From: CAVPJC01 sp963705155 | GTDB lineage: Bacteria > Chloroflexota > Anaerolineae > Anaerolineales > UBA4823 | NCBI GenBank assembly: GCA_963705155.1 | Contig: CAVPJC010000019.1 | Coordinates: 1-64,000 of the forward strand | Length of the DNA stretch: 64,000 nt | Direction of reading: 5' to 3' | Part shown: positions 38,176 through 47,951 of the stretch, piece by piece | Position numbering within the stretch: position 1 is the first letter of the stretch | Layout: each line of letters begins with the position of its first letter | Translations under genes and position numbers: made by a program | The notes under the pieces: generated by a model | What the model saw: only the letters and a program-made list of their open reading frames with translations | Told to the model about the DNA's origin: nothing | Databases searched by the model: none

Positions 38176-39754
38176 ATGGCTCAAATCTCTTTCGACCCAA
38201 AATCACCTGCCGGCCAGCCCGGAAAAATCATCATCATCGGCGCAGGGGTCGCCGGATTGTCTGCCGGGTGTTATGCCCGTATGAACGGCTACCAGGCCGA
38301 GATCTTCGAGCTGCACGATCTGCCCGGCGGGTTGTGCACGGCCTGGGAGCGGAAAAATTACACCTTCGATGGCTGTATCCATTACCTGTTTGGCTCTGGA
38401 GACGGGCAGCCTTTCAACCAGGTCTGGCAGGAGCTGGGCGCGGCTGCAGGGGCGCACCATCATCGACCATGATGAGCTGCTGCGTGTGGTTGACGCTGCC
38501 AGCGGCAAGACCCTGGCAGCTTACGCCGACCCCGACCGGCTGGAAGCGCACCTCAAAGAGCTTTCACCGGAAGACGCCGGCCTGATCGAAAGCTTTGTGG
38601 AGGGCATCCGCCAGTTCACCCGCTTCGACATGTCCATTTTGCAGGAAAAGCCGCGCTCCATGATGAACGTGGACGACTGGCGGCATTTTGGCGAAAAAAT
38701 GACCCCCTTCCTGCTGCCACTGGCTCAGTGGGGGCTGCTTTCGGCGCAGGACCTGGCCGATCGCTTCAAAGACCCGTTTCTAAAAAAGGCCGTGCCGCAG
38801 ATGTTCGCCTGGCCCGAGATCCCGGTTATGGCGGGTCTCTCGCTGCTGGCGTACATGCATACCCGCAACGCCGGTTTTCCGCAGGGCGGATCGCTGGAGT
38901 TTGCACGCGGCCTGGAGCGCCGTTTCCTGGAGCTGGGCGGCGTGATCCATTACAAAGCCCAGGTGGAAAAAATACTTGTGGAAAATGACACCGCCGTGGG
39001 CGTGCGCCTTTACAATGATGAGCAGCACTATGCCAACGCCATCATCTCGGCCTGTGACGGGCGCGGCACGATCTTCGACATGCTCGACGGCCGGTATAAA
39101 AACCGCAAGATCGAAAAAATCTATGATGGCCACATGCCCATCCACGCCCAGATCCAGGTATCCCTGGGGGTTAAGCGGGATCTCAGCGCAGAGCCGCACT
39201 GGGCCACCTATCTGCTGGATAAGCCTTTGCTGATTGCCGGTGAAGAGCACGCTGAGATCGGCGTGAAGCATTACTGCTTTGATCCCAGCCTGGCGCCGCA
39301 AGGCAAATCGGCGGTGGTCATCATGCTGCGCACCAATTATGCCTACTGGCAGCGCATCTACGGCCGCAAGCTGTACGACACCGAGCAGATTCAGGTGCAG
39401 GAAATCCTCATCGACTGGCTGGAGACGCTCTACCCCGGGATCAGGCAGGATATCGAGGTGGTGGATGTGGCCACACCCTTGAGCTACGAGCGCTACACCG
39501 GCAACTGGCAGGGCTCGAGCTGCGGCTGGCTGTTGACCAAGGAAACCATGGGGATGATGATCCAGGGAATGAGCAAGACCCTGCCGGGGCTGAATAACTT
39601 GTACCTGGCCGGGCAGTGGGTGGAGCCGGGCGGCAGCGTGCCGCTGGCAGCCATGTCGGGGCGCACCGCCGTGCAGCTCATCTGCCATGCGGAGGGGCGA
39701 GAGTTCAAGACGAGCGGTGCGGCTGCGCCTGAGCCGGCCGGGTTGAGACCCTGA
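38176..39754 (+). CDS. FAD-dependent phytoene desaturase-like oxidoreductase, frameshifted
   Basis: About 525 residues of the CrtI/CrtISO/NAD(P)/FAD family. The N-terminal dinucleotide motif is IIIIGAGVAGLSAGCYARMN, and DLPGGLCTAWERKNYTFDG is the second FAD contact. The C-terminal substrate/FAD strand reads LYLAGQWVEPGGSVPLAAMS. One frame change near 38445. Members desaturate or isomerise carotenoids or reduce related isoprenoids; no other carotenoid genes are in the window, so the substrate is open. Its 3' end overlaps a convergent gene by 50 bases. Confidence 0.85.
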
Positions 39755-40646
39755 ACAGGCTGATGACGAAAAGCAGCGCTCCGGCGGGGGTGGTGACCAG
39801 GTAAACGATCTGGTTGGTGTGCACCTGCCAGTTGAGCAGGCTGGCCAGGGTGTAAAACCCTGCGGCTGCCGCCGGCATGGCCAGCAGCGCCAGGTAATTG
39901 GCGGCCGGGGGGCTGCCTGCCAGCGCCTCCAGCAGGTCGGGGCGGGTTTCAGCCTGGCGGTTGCGCCGCAGCCCCCACACGATCAGCGCAAACAGGGGCG
40001 GCAGCACCAGGATGGCCCAGCGGATGGATACGACCACCACCGCCAGGAAGACCAGGCCGAAAAACCCGCTGACCACAGCCAGGGTGCGTTTGCCCGGGTT
40101 GAACGGCTCGTCCGAAAGCCGCTGGAAGATCCAACAGCTCAAGATGAACAGCCCGCTGGTGACGCAGGCATACACGGCATAAGCCAGGGGCGGGGTCTGG
40201 CTGCCGGGTGTCTCCAGCCACCACGAGATGGCCCAGGCACCCGCAAAAAGCCCGAACAGAGCGGAGTGCAGCAGCACCTGCCGGGTGCTGCCCTGCAGCA
40301 GCAGCTTGCGCAGGAAATACCAGCCCCACACCACGCTGATCAGGGCATGCCAGGCCAATCCGGTCCAGGAAAGCTGCAGTGGGAACTGCTCGTAGGCGGT
40401 CTGGACGATCACGCCCTCCGCCAGCCAGCCGCAGGCGGCCCCCGCCAGGAAGACCGCCCATAGGCTGCGGATGCGGTAAATGCGCACCAGCGCCAGCAAG
40501 ATATAGGCCACCAGCGAATAAGCCAGGCAGGTCATAACGTAGTTGGAGAGCGAGTCTTCGGCGGGGCGGTAGCGCGACCAGAAGACGTTCTCAGAAAAGA
40601 ACATGAGCATATAACCGGTGGTCAGGGTTTGCAGCAGGCGTCTCAT
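39705..40646 (-). CDS. Integral membrane protein of unknown function
   Basis: Intact 313-residue protein with about nine hydrophobic helices. It begins MRRLLQTLTTGYMLMFFSEN; a conserved-looking WGWYFLRKLLLQG loop and an Arg-rich interior loop (GLRRNRQAETRPDL) are visible. I do not recognise the family. It converges on the CrtI-like gene with a 50-base overlap of coding ends. No operon partner is evident on its strand. Confidence 0.7.
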   Translation of the reverse strand: MRRLLQTLTTGYMLMFFSENVFWSRYRPAEDSLSNYVMTCLAYSLVAYILLALVRIYRIRSLWAVFLAGAACGWLAEGVIVQTAYEQFPLQLSWTGLAWHALISVVWGWYFLRKLLLQGSTRQVLLHSALFGLFAGAWAISWWLETPGSQTPPLAYAVYACVTSGLFILSCWIFQRLSDEPFNPGKRTLAVVSGFFGLVFLAVVVVSIRWAILVLPPLFALIVWGLRRNRQAETRPDLLEALAGSPPAANYLALLAMPAAAAGFYTLASLLNWQVHTNQIVYLVTTPAGALLFVISLFRVSTRPAQAQPHRSS

Positions 40647-40756
40647 ATCGGGCTATACGGACTTTGATCGAAAAACAGTGTTTGTCTTGTGCCAATTTCC
40701 CGGATGCAGTGGGATGCGGTAAAATAGACAATAAAGTGTATCAAAATTGGAGAAAA

Positions 40757-41210
40757 ATGATGCGTACGGTTGTGTTAGTTTTGTTGGTCTTTACTCTGCT
40801 CCTCGCAGGCTGCCAGGCTGCCCCGGCGGCTGCTCCTGTATCCGATGCTGCGCCGGAAGCTTCAAGCCCGGTGGGTGAGAAGGTGGCGGTTGGCAGCGGG
40901 TCTTACACCGATATCGACCCGGGTGGGTTGTTTACCATGCTCGGCGACAAGGATTTCGTCTTCGTCAATGTGCACATCCCCTTTGAGGGCGATCTCCCCA
41001 ATACCGATGTCTCGATCCCGTTCGATGAAATTACCGCGGCACCTCGACCAGCTCCCCGCCAAAGACGCCAGAATTGTGCTTTACTGCCGCAGCGGCCGGA
41101 TGAGCGAGATCGCCGCCAAAGAGCTGGTGGAGCTGGGTTACACCGACGTGTGGAACTTGAAAGGCGGCTTCATCGCCTGGGAAGCCGCCGGTCTGCCGAT
41201 GGATCAATAG
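40757..41210 (+). CDS. Rhodanese-domain lipoprotein, frameshifted
   Basis: About 150 residues. The signal peptide ends in lipobox LLLAGC, followed by an Ala/Pro linker and one rhodanese domain: FVFVNVHIPFEGDLPNTDVS, then after a shift near 41038, LYCRSGRMSEIAAKELVELG with the active-site cysteine in CRSGRM. It ends LKGGFIAWEAAGLPMD. It is anchored outside the cytoplasmic membrane and could move sulfane sulfur or act as a periplasmic-side thiol/sulfur carrier. Start ATG 40757 or 40760. Confidence 0.85.
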
Positions 41211-41221
41211 GGGCGGGCTGG

Positions 41222-42076
41222 CTAACCGGCCGGATTACCGCCCGGGCCTGGCAGGTTTGTCGCTGTAGATCGTGGACGCGTGATAAAGTGCAGCAGCCCC
41301 AGCACCGCTGGAGCAAACAGGATGGCCATCAAGATCAGGATCGTCCGGACCTCGTCGGGTAGATCCAGCGGGCCGCCCTTTGCCCAGAAAACCGCCGGGG
41401 CAATGATGCCCACACCCAGGCAGATCAGGCTCCCAACCAGCAGCGCGGCCGCGCGCTGCCAGGACTGGCGGGAGCGCAGGTAGGCAACGCTGGTCAGCGC
41501 CATGACGATCATTAGAAATATTTGATAAGGCACATCAAAACTGTTTTCGATCTCATCGAAAAAGATTAAAACCAGCAGCGGCATTGTGCCGAACAAAGTG
41601 TAGGTCAGACGGGTCCAATCGCGCCAGATGTTGCTGAAGAAACGGCCCAATGAGGCCATCGAGCGGGTAATAACCAGGCCAAGAGCCAGAGCCAGCAGCA
41701 GCGGGATGAACGCCCGCCAGCCCCACAACTCCCGGTTGAAGATCGGGTAGCCGAAAAGCGCCAGCCCCGGGGTGGATGCATTGCTCACGTACAGGCTGAA
41801 CAGCAGCGACATAGCCGTGTAGGGGTAGCTCCAGCGTGGGAACCCGGCGATCCAGCCGGCAACCATCCCGGTCAGCGGCAGAATGAAGAAGCCCAGAAGG
41901 AAGAACACTGTATAGATTGAGGTGAACCCATCTGGCGGAGTGGCAGGATAGGGGAAAAAGAACTGGTGCAGCCACTGAGCACCCCACAGCAGCAGGCCAA
42001 AGCTGACGAAAGGCAGCGCGCCGATCAGTGTCGCTTTCCAGCTTGCCGGTCCATCATCAGATATCGAGTGCACCAT
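41222..42076 (-). CDS. Integral membrane protein of unknown function
   Basis: Intact 284-residue protein with about seven helices (ATLIGALPFVSFGLLLWGAQ; IPLLLALALGLVITRSMASL; LTYTLFGTMPLLVLIFFDEI). No motif I can assign. It converges on the rhodanese lipoprotein gene (11 bases between stops) and diverges from the ABC exporter operon at 42388. It resembles the many unassigned membrane proteins of Anaerolineae, including those of the PadR operon in helix pattern only. Confidence 0.7.
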   Translation of the reverse strand: MVHSISDDGPASWKATLIGALPFVSFGLLLWGAQWLHQFFFPYPATPPDGFTSIYTVFFLLGFFILPLTGMVAGWIAGFPRWSYPYTAMSLLFSLYVSNASTPGLALFGYPIFNRELWGWRAFIPLLLALALGLVITRSMASLGRFFSNIWRDWTRLTYTLFGTMPLLVLIFFDEIENSFDVPYQIFLMIVMALTSVAYLRSRQSWQRAAALLVGSLICLGVGIIAPAVFWAKGGPLDLPDEVRTILILMAILFAPAVLGLLHFITRPRSTATNLPGPGGNPAG

Positions 42077-42159
42077 CAGGTTTTCCTCCCCGGGGCCGCT
42101 GCAGGGCGGCCATTTCCAGCAACCAGGTGGCAGCTTTTGTCGTTGTCGCCAGAAACCGA

Positions 42160-42179
42160 GCGGCTGAAGCCGCGACTAC
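42160..42179. repeat. GCTGAAGC palindromic repeat, second copy
   Basis: GCGGCTGAAGCCGCGACTAC resembles the arms of the element at 7194-7245 and contains the palindrome GCGGCT-GA-AGCCGC. Both copies are intergenic. Confidence 0.55.
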
Positions 42180-42199
42180 GAAATGAGCGGGCGGTGCGG

Positions 42200-42222
42200 G
42201 ATATGTCACCCACCGACATATC
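42200..42222. promoter_or_regulatory. Perfect 8-bp inverted repeat, candidate operator
   Basis: GATATGTC-ACCCACC-GACATATC lies in the divergent intergenic region between the membrane protein gene (start 42076) and the ABC exporter operon (start 42388). The arms share GACATAT with the candidate PadR operator at 32393-32413. Confidence 0.5.
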
Positions 42223-42311
42223 TGCAAACATAATAGCACCGGAATATCCGAGAGTCAACTGGATCTTTCCGGAATCAGGCCATTTGCCGGTGGAAAATCT
42301 ATACAAAACCA

Positions 42312-42340
42312 TTGACAAATCTGTACAATAGATGTACAAT
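42312..42340 (+). promoter_or_regulatory. Promoter of the MacB-like ABC exporter operon
   Basis: TTGACA (42312-42317) and TACAAT (42335-42340) are 17 bases apart. TGTACAAT occurs twice as a direct repeat, once inside the spacer and once over the -10 box, a possible regulator site. The permease start is 47 bases downstream. Confidence 0.75.
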
Positions 42341-42387
42341 TTGGTCATTGTCACATCCGTAATCATTCTCCAATAGGAGTGTAACCA

Positions 42388-43542
42388 ATGGCTTTTTATC
42401 TGTCGTTCAAAGAAGTGTGGCGCAACCGGGGACGGTATTTCCTTTTCAGCCTGGTGATCGCCCTGATCACTGTGCTGGTGCTCTTCATCGCCGCCCTGGC
42501 GGGCGGGCTGGCCAACGCCAACCGCCAGTTCATCGACAAGCTGGATGCCGACCTGCTGATCTTTCAGGAAAACGTGGATCTGCAGCCCACCTCCAGCCGC
42601 CTGGGGCAGTCCGCGCGGCCGATGTCCGCCGTGTGGAAGGCGTGGCCGATGTGGGCCCGCTGGCATTTGCAACCGCCACCCTGGTGTACCCGGTGGCCTC
42701 CGATCCGGTGGATGTTTCCCTGATCGGCATCGATCCGGGCAGGCCGGGCGATCCTGCGCTGCTGGAGGGCCAGGGGCTGGTAATCAAGCGCAACAACAGC
42801 GCCGTGATCGATGTCTCGGTGGCGCGCCCGAATGGTATCCGCGTGGGCGATAAGATCATCGTCAAAACCATCCAGGCCACTAAAGAAGAATTTTACGAGC
42901 TGGAAGTATCCGGCATCACCGATCAACGCCAGTACTTTTACCAGCCCGCCGTGATGGTGTCGCTGGCCACCTGGGATAAAGTCCGCCCGCAGGGCAGCGG
43001 TGAACGCGCCGGCGCCGAAGTGGCGGTCAATATCCTGGCCGTCAGGCTGCAAAATCCGCAGGACGCTGAACGGGTAGCCGGACTGATCGCCGCCCAGGTG
43101 GATGGCATCGAGGTGACCGACAAACAGACCGCCATCCTGGCCCTGCCGGGTTACTCGGCCCAACAGAACACGCTCAATACGCAGCAAGCCTTCACCCTGC
43201 TGATCGGTGTGTTGGTGGTGGGTGGCTTTTTCCAGATCCAGACCTTGCAAAAGGTGGCCCAGATCGGGGTGCTCAAGGCAATTGGCAGCCCCAGCCGTAC
43301 GGTGGCGGTCTCCATCCTGCTGCAGATCATCATCGTCACCGTGATGGGGGTCGGGCTTGGCGCCATCGGCACGCTCTTGCCTGGCCTTGGGACTGCCCGG
43401 CAACGTGCCGATTGTATTCACCGGATCGGCGGTTTTTGGCGCCCTGGCGGCCTTGCTGCTCATCGGTCCGGTGGGCGGGCTGGTCTCCGTCCGGCTGGCG
43501 CTGCGCATCGACCCGCTGACCGCCATTGGCCTGTCCTCGTAA
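42388..43542 (+). CDS. ABC transporter permease (FtsX/MacB/DevC type), frameshifted
   Basis: About 385 residues. The N-terminal helix (RYFLFSLVIALITVLVLFIA) and an external domain of ~200 residues are followed by three C-terminal helices (FTLLIGVLVVGGFFQIQTLQ; VSILLQIIIVTVMGVGLGAI; VFGALAALLLIGPVGGLVSV). LQKVAQIGVLKAIGSPSRTV is the FtsX-family cytoplasmic coupling loop. Frame changes lie near 42625 and 43385. It is followed by its ATPase 38 bases downstream. DevC/MacB systems export lipids, peptides or macrolides; the membrane-fusion partner is not in the window. Confidence 0.85.
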
Positions 43543-43580
43543 TACTTCCAAAGCCATCCAGATCACCGATTAAGGAAAAA

Positions 43581-44465
<885 letters not shown>

Positions 44466-44473
44466 CCGCCCAC

Positions 44474-44845
44474 TCAGGCTTGCAAAGGTCCTCCACAGTA
44501 CGGGCAGGTGTTCCAGTCGGCCTGGGCTGCCCTGCCGCAATTGGGGCAGGCGCGTCCGGCCGGAGGGGGAGGGGCCGTCGAGCCGGCCGGCCGGGTCAGG
44601 CTGCCCAGCAGCCATACGCCGCCGGCGACCAGGGCCAGCACAATCAGGATGGGAATCAGCATCATCGCGCCCATGAAAAGACCTCCAAAGGGGAACAACC
44701 AGCCGGCGCCGCTCCCCATCATGCCGTAGCCGTGCATCCAGCCATTCAACGGGCGACCCCAGCCGTATACGCCCATCCCGGCCACAAAAGCCACCCCGGC
44801 TCCTGCCAGGGCTAAAATGGCAATCCAGAGTTTATTGAATTTCAT
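44474..44845 (-). CDS. Small membrane protein with C-terminal zinc ribbon
   Basis: About 124 residues. Two hydrophobic helices (IAILALAGAGVAFVAGMGVY; LIPILIVLALVAGGVWLLGS) enclose a Gly/Met/His-rich loop (GWMHGYGMMGSGAGW). A cytoplasmic zinc ribbon with CPNC and CPYC ends the protein. ATG 44845 follows AGGAGATC. It converges on the ABC ATPase gene with 8 bases between stops. The loop is reminiscent of small SHOCT/metal-resistance membrane proteins, but function is unassigned. Confidence 0.75.
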   Translation of the reverse strand: MKFNKLWIAILALAGAGVAFVAGMGVYGWGRPLNGWMHGYGMMGSGAGWLFPFGGLFMGAMMLIPILIVLALVAGGVWLLGSLTRPAGSTAPPPPAGRACPNCGRAAQADWNTCPYCGGPLQA

Positions 44846-44943
44846 CACCAGGATCTCCTGTTAATCCATCCAATAGTATAGGCGCGCAAGGCCAGATTGG
44901 CACGCGCCGCCTGGCGTATCATGGGGATAAGCCATTAAGCGCA

Positions 44944-44971
44944 TTGTGCAATGGCTTTAATTGGATAAAAT
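44944..44971 (+). promoter_or_regulatory. Candidate promoter for the small secreted protein
   Basis: TTGTGC (44944-44949) and TAAAAT (44966-44971), 16 bases apart, about 75 bases before the start codon at 45048. Moderate match. Confidence 0.4.
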
Positions 44972-45047
44972 AGCGTTGTTAAACCGAATACGAGACCGCT
45001 TCAGGCTGGCCTCGACACATGCTTAGTGGTGAAAGGAATGAGTTGAT

Positions 45048-45305
45048 ATGAAACGGACGTTGATGATTGCCCTGATCGTTTTGTTACTGGCCCAGATGTT
45101 CAGCATGGCAGCCCTGGCTGCCCCGGGCGACGCTGTGGGCGGCTGTCCCCCGCCTTTTGAGCTGCATCAAATGATGGACCACGACCACGACCCGATGCAC
45201 GTCCACCTGCATATGGATGCCGACCAGAACGGCGATGGCTGGATTTGCATGAAGCACCTGCCTAACGACAAGCACCTGCACATCGACAATAATTTTCCCT
45301 TTTAA
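45048..45305 (+). CDS. Small secreted His-rich protein with EF-hand-like loop
   Basis: Intact 85-residue protein. A signal peptide (LMIALIVLLLAQMFSMAALA) is cleaved near APGDA. The mature part is rich in His and Asp (MMDHDHDPMHVHLHMD) and has DADQNGDGWICM, a calcium-binding loop pattern (DxDxNGDGxI). It ends KHLHIDNNFPF. Two cysteines could form one disulfide. It is probably an exported metal-binding protein. ATG 45048 with upstream GAAAGGA. Confidence 0.75.
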   Translation: MKRTLMIALIVLLLAQMFSMAALAAPGDAVGGCPPPFELHQMMDHDHDPMHVHLHMDADQNGDGWICMKHLPNDKHLHIDNNFPF

Positions 45306-45311
45306 GGGCTG

Positions 45312-46712
45312 TCATACAATCTGGGCCAGGTTGTGGATCCACTTCCTGGAGAAGTAGCGCGCCAGCCCGATGGTGAACTTGGTCACTTCTTCAGCCATTA
45401 CCATCAAGTAAACCAGGTGGACCGGCAGGTGCAGGGCGAAAGCGCCCAGGAAGGCCAGCGGCACGCCCACCACCCAGATGACGACGCCGTCCAGGAAGAA
45501 GGCGAAGCGCGTATCTCCGCCGCTGCGGAAAACGCCGACAAACAGCATCAGGTTGGTCATGCGCAGCCACAGCATCAACGAAATAATGGTGATGACGCGC
45601 CGCGCGCTGAGAATGACCTGGGGCGATACCTTGTAAAAGCCCAGGATCAAGCCGGAAGCAGCGAAGATGATGGCGCCCATGATCAGACCGCCCACCATCG
45701 CCAGGCCTATGGAGCGCCCGGCGTAGGTGTGGGCTTTGCGTTCCTCGCCGGCTCCAATCAGGTGGCCCACCAGGATGGCGCAGGCGTTGCCGATGCCGAT
45801 AAAAATGGGGATGGCCACGCTGTCGATCGATGCAGCGATATTCATGGCGGCAATCGCGTCGGTGCCAATGCGCGCATAAACCACGCTGTAAGTGGTGATG
45901 CCCAGCGACCAGAGCAGCTCGTTGAAAGCCACCGGCAAAATTGGCTTGAGCACCTTCCAGGCAAAAACCAGGTCCACGGCCAGCATTTCGCGCAGACGGG
46001 CCGCCACCGGCGATTTGCCGCGATAGGTGATCCAAAGCAGCGCCGCACATTCCAGAATGCGAGCTATCAAACTGGCCAGGGCGGCGCCCTGCACTTCCAT
46101 CCGTGGAAAGCCAAGCCTGCCAAAGATCAGGACATAACTCAAGAAGGTGTTGAGGCTCAGGGCTCCCATGGTGACAAAGAGCGGTGTGCGTACATCGCCG
46201 ATGCTGCGCAAGATAAAGGAGTAGCTGGCGGTGATGGAAAAAAACAGGTAGGCCCAGCCAAAAATACGCAGGTAGCTGCTGCCCAGGGCAACCACCGCCG
46301 GGTCTTTGGAGTACACCCCCAGGGCGAGCTGTGGGAACGCGACGGCGATGATGACGAAGACGGCGCTGACAGCCAGCCCGATGAAGACCGCCAGAGCCAG
46401 CACCTTGCGAATACTGGCGATATCCTTGCGACCCCATAACTGGGCGCTGAACATGGAGCTGCCGCTGTTCACGCCAAACAGGACCAACGACATCAGAAAG
46501 AAAATCTGGTTTGCCAGGCCCACAGCTGCGACCGGGGTCTCGCCGAGCTGTCCGATCATCACCACACCCACCAGGTTGAGCGAGTTCAGGATGAAGGTTT
46601 GCAGGGCGATGGGGAAGGCAATCGTAAAAAGCCGTGAGAAGTACTCACGGTCGGAGAAAAAATCCAGCCAGCGGCGTCCCTGCGCCAGGAAGATCGTCAG
46701 GTTGGGAGGCAT
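45312..46712 (-). CDS. MATE family multidrug/Na+ efflux protein
   Basis: Intact protein of about 466 residues with 12 helices in two pseudo-repeats: LFTIAFPIALQTFILNSLNL in the first half, and VLKPILPVAFNELLWSLGIT in the second. The gene exports cationic drugs or metabolites in exchange for Na+ or H+. ATG 46712 is preferred over the upstream TTG. It stands alone on its strand; an FmdB-type gene with its own terminator precedes it. Confidence 0.92.
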   Translation of the reverse strand: MPPNLTIFLAQGRRWLDFFSDREYFSRLFTIAFPIALQTFILNSLNLVGVVMIGQLGETPVAAVGLANQIFFLMSLVLFGVNSGSSMFSAQLWGRKDIASIRKVLALAVFIGLAVSAVFVIIAVAFPQLALGVYSKDPAVVALGSSYLRIFGWAYLFFSITASYSFILRSIGDVRTPLFVTMGALSLNTFLSYVLIFGRLGFPRMEVQGAALASLIARILECAALLWITYRGKSPVAARLREMLAVDLVFAWKVLKPILPVAFNELLWSLGITTYSVVYARIGTDAIAAMNIAASIDSVAIPIFIGIGNACAILVGHLIGAGEERKAHTYAGRSIGLAMVGGLIMGAIIFAASGLILGFYKVSPQVILSARRVITIISLMLWLRMTNLMLFVGVFRSGGDTRFAFFLDGVVIWVVGVPLAFLGAFALHLPVHLVYLMVMAEEVTKFTIGLARYFSRKWIHNLAQIV

Positions 46713-46852
46713 AATCCTCAACTCAAATCAGGTTAAGCAGATCAGCGGGGTTTAGCGCAGCAGTTCTGTACAAACCCGGCCCTCGAGCTGGTTTCCTGAA
46801 GCGCGGCAAAATCCCGTCCTATTCTATCGTAAAAAATCCGAATAAGAAGAAT

Positions 46853-46880
46853 AAAAAAATGACCGGCATGCATGCCGGTC
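46853..46880 (-). terminator. Rho-independent terminator of the FmdB-type gene
   Basis: Perfect palindrome GACCGGCATGCATGCCGGTC (46861-46880). Read on the minus strand it is followed by ATTTTTTTA (46852-46860). Confidence 0.85.
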
Positions 46881-46926
46881 GATCCTTTGAAGTGGGTCCG
46901 GCGCACGGCCGGGGAGGTTAGAGCCC

Positions 46927-47139
46927 TCAGGTGCTGGTGGCGCACGAGGAAGCTGAACTGCTGAACCCGCTGGTGAATGCGCCATCGGAGCCAATCCGGG
47001 CGGCGATGCGTGAAATCTTCTTGTGCACCTGGGCGCTCTGGCACTTGGGGCAGGTCATCTCCAGGGTCAGGCTGGCGCTGCGCACCAGCTCTTCAAAGGT
47101 CTGGCCACATTCTTCACAGATAAATTCAAAAATTGGCAT
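46927..47139 (-). CDS. FmdB family zinc ribbon protein
   Basis: Intact 70-residue protein. MPIFEFICEECGQTFEELVR is the standard FmdB start, with two zinc-binding pairs, CEEC and CPKC. The tail is Gly/Ser-rich with a late Cys. FmdB was first described as a putative regulator next to formamidase genes; in most genomes the role is unknown. It has its own terminator. Confidence 0.9.
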   Translation of the reverse strand: MPIFEFICEECGQTFEELVRSASLTLEMTCPKCQSAQVHKKISRIAARIGSDGAFTSGFSSSASSCATST

Positions 47140-47285
47140 AATCGTGATTCCCCAGGCACGGCGCACCAGAGCCGGCAAATGCCGGCCTGTATGCGCCGCA
47201 CCCAAAACCGGCGGACCTCCTTAGTCTGCCGTGCTGCATTCCACCTGCGTGGTCGCCGCAAGGATGTATGTATTTACATCTATTC

Positions 47286-47303
47286 GCAAATATGCATATT
47301 TGC
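47286..47303. promoter_or_regulatory. 18-bp perfect palindrome GCAAATATG-CATATTTGC
   Basis: AT-rich perfect dyad about 150 bases upstream of the FmdB start. Its size and AT-rich arms are like operator sites of ArsR/SmtB or MarR-type regulators. The bound protein is unknown. Confidence 0.55.
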
Positions 47304-47344
47304 AATAGCCGTTAATATATCAAGAGCTTCCGCACTGCACGAAG

Positions 47345-47378
47345 TGACACCTGTCATGTATTTCGACGACAGGTGTCA
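47345..47378. terminator. Hairpin TGACACCTGTC / GACAGGTGTCA after the sulfur operon
   Basis: 11-bp perfect inverted repeat with a 12-base loop, located 40-70 bases past the DsrE2 stop. No T run follows on the minus strand, so it may stabilise the mRNA end or be an operator rather than an intrinsic terminator. Confidence 0.4.
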
Positions 47379-47416
47379 TTTGAAATTCATCCGGGCTGAA
47401 GCGCCATCCCACAAGA

Positions 47417-47923
47417 TTATACGAATATGATTTGCGCGCCTTCGGCAAGATCCATAAATTCCATCGCACCCAGCACTTCCGCGCCAGCCACCAGGTCTTT
47501 ACCGGTCAATTTCATCATATCCATCGACATTTTGCAGCCGTAAACACAGGCGCCGGCATCCATCACAAGCTGGATAAACTCATCGACCGGTGGGAAATCA
47601 AGTTTGGCAATTTCTTTGTTCATCATCCAGGAAGCCATTGCCGACATACCCGGCAGAGCCCCCAGCAGGGTGGGGATATGGAACCAGGGGTGCATATTGG
47701 GGTTGCCCACGGTGGCAACTTGGAGCTTTTTGTTTTTGCTCTTGGTGATGATATCCAGACCCCAAAAAGTGAAGAAAATGTGAGCTTCAATACCCGACAT
47801 GCGGGCGGCATTGGCCAGGATGAGCGGCGGGTAGGCCATATCCAAAGAGCCCTTGGAAGCGATCAGGCAAAGCTTGCGGTGACCATTGCCTTTGGGCATT
47901 TCGAGCGGAGGGAAGGGTGACAT
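47417..47923 (-). CDS. DsrE2-like sulfur-carrier protein (DsrE/DsrF/DrsH family)
   Basis: Intact 168-residue protein from ATG 47923. It begins with a hydrophilic start and the strand KLCLIASKGSLDMAYPPLIL. The conserved region VMDAGACVYGCKMSMDMM has two Cys; the second matches the persulfide-carrying cysteine of DsrE2 proteins. FTFWGLDIITK is the DsrE-peroxiredoxin-like signature. DsrE2 partners with TusA or Dsr/Hdr proteins in sulfur transfer. It is last in an operon with SQR-like, DUF1641 and TusE/DsrC-like genes. Confidence 0.88.
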   Translation of the reverse strand: MSPFPPLEMPKGNGHRKLCLIASKGSLDMAYPPLILANAARMSGIEAHIFFTFWGLDIITKSKNKKLQVATVGNPNMHPWFHIPTLLGALPGMSAMASWMMNKEIAKLDFPPVDEFIQLVMDAGACVYGCKMSMDMMKLTGKDLVAGAEVLGAMEFMDLAEGAQIIFV

Positions 47924-47951
47924 GAAGTGCTCCTGTTCTGATGAAGTCTGA

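Larger units (their letters stand above)
47140..47416. other. Intergenic region with two strong palindromes
   Basis: Between the FmdB gene and the end of the sulfur operon. It holds an 18-bp perfect palindrome (47286-47303) and an 11-bp inverted repeat with 12-base loop (47345-47378), described separately. No gene. Confidence 0.6.
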
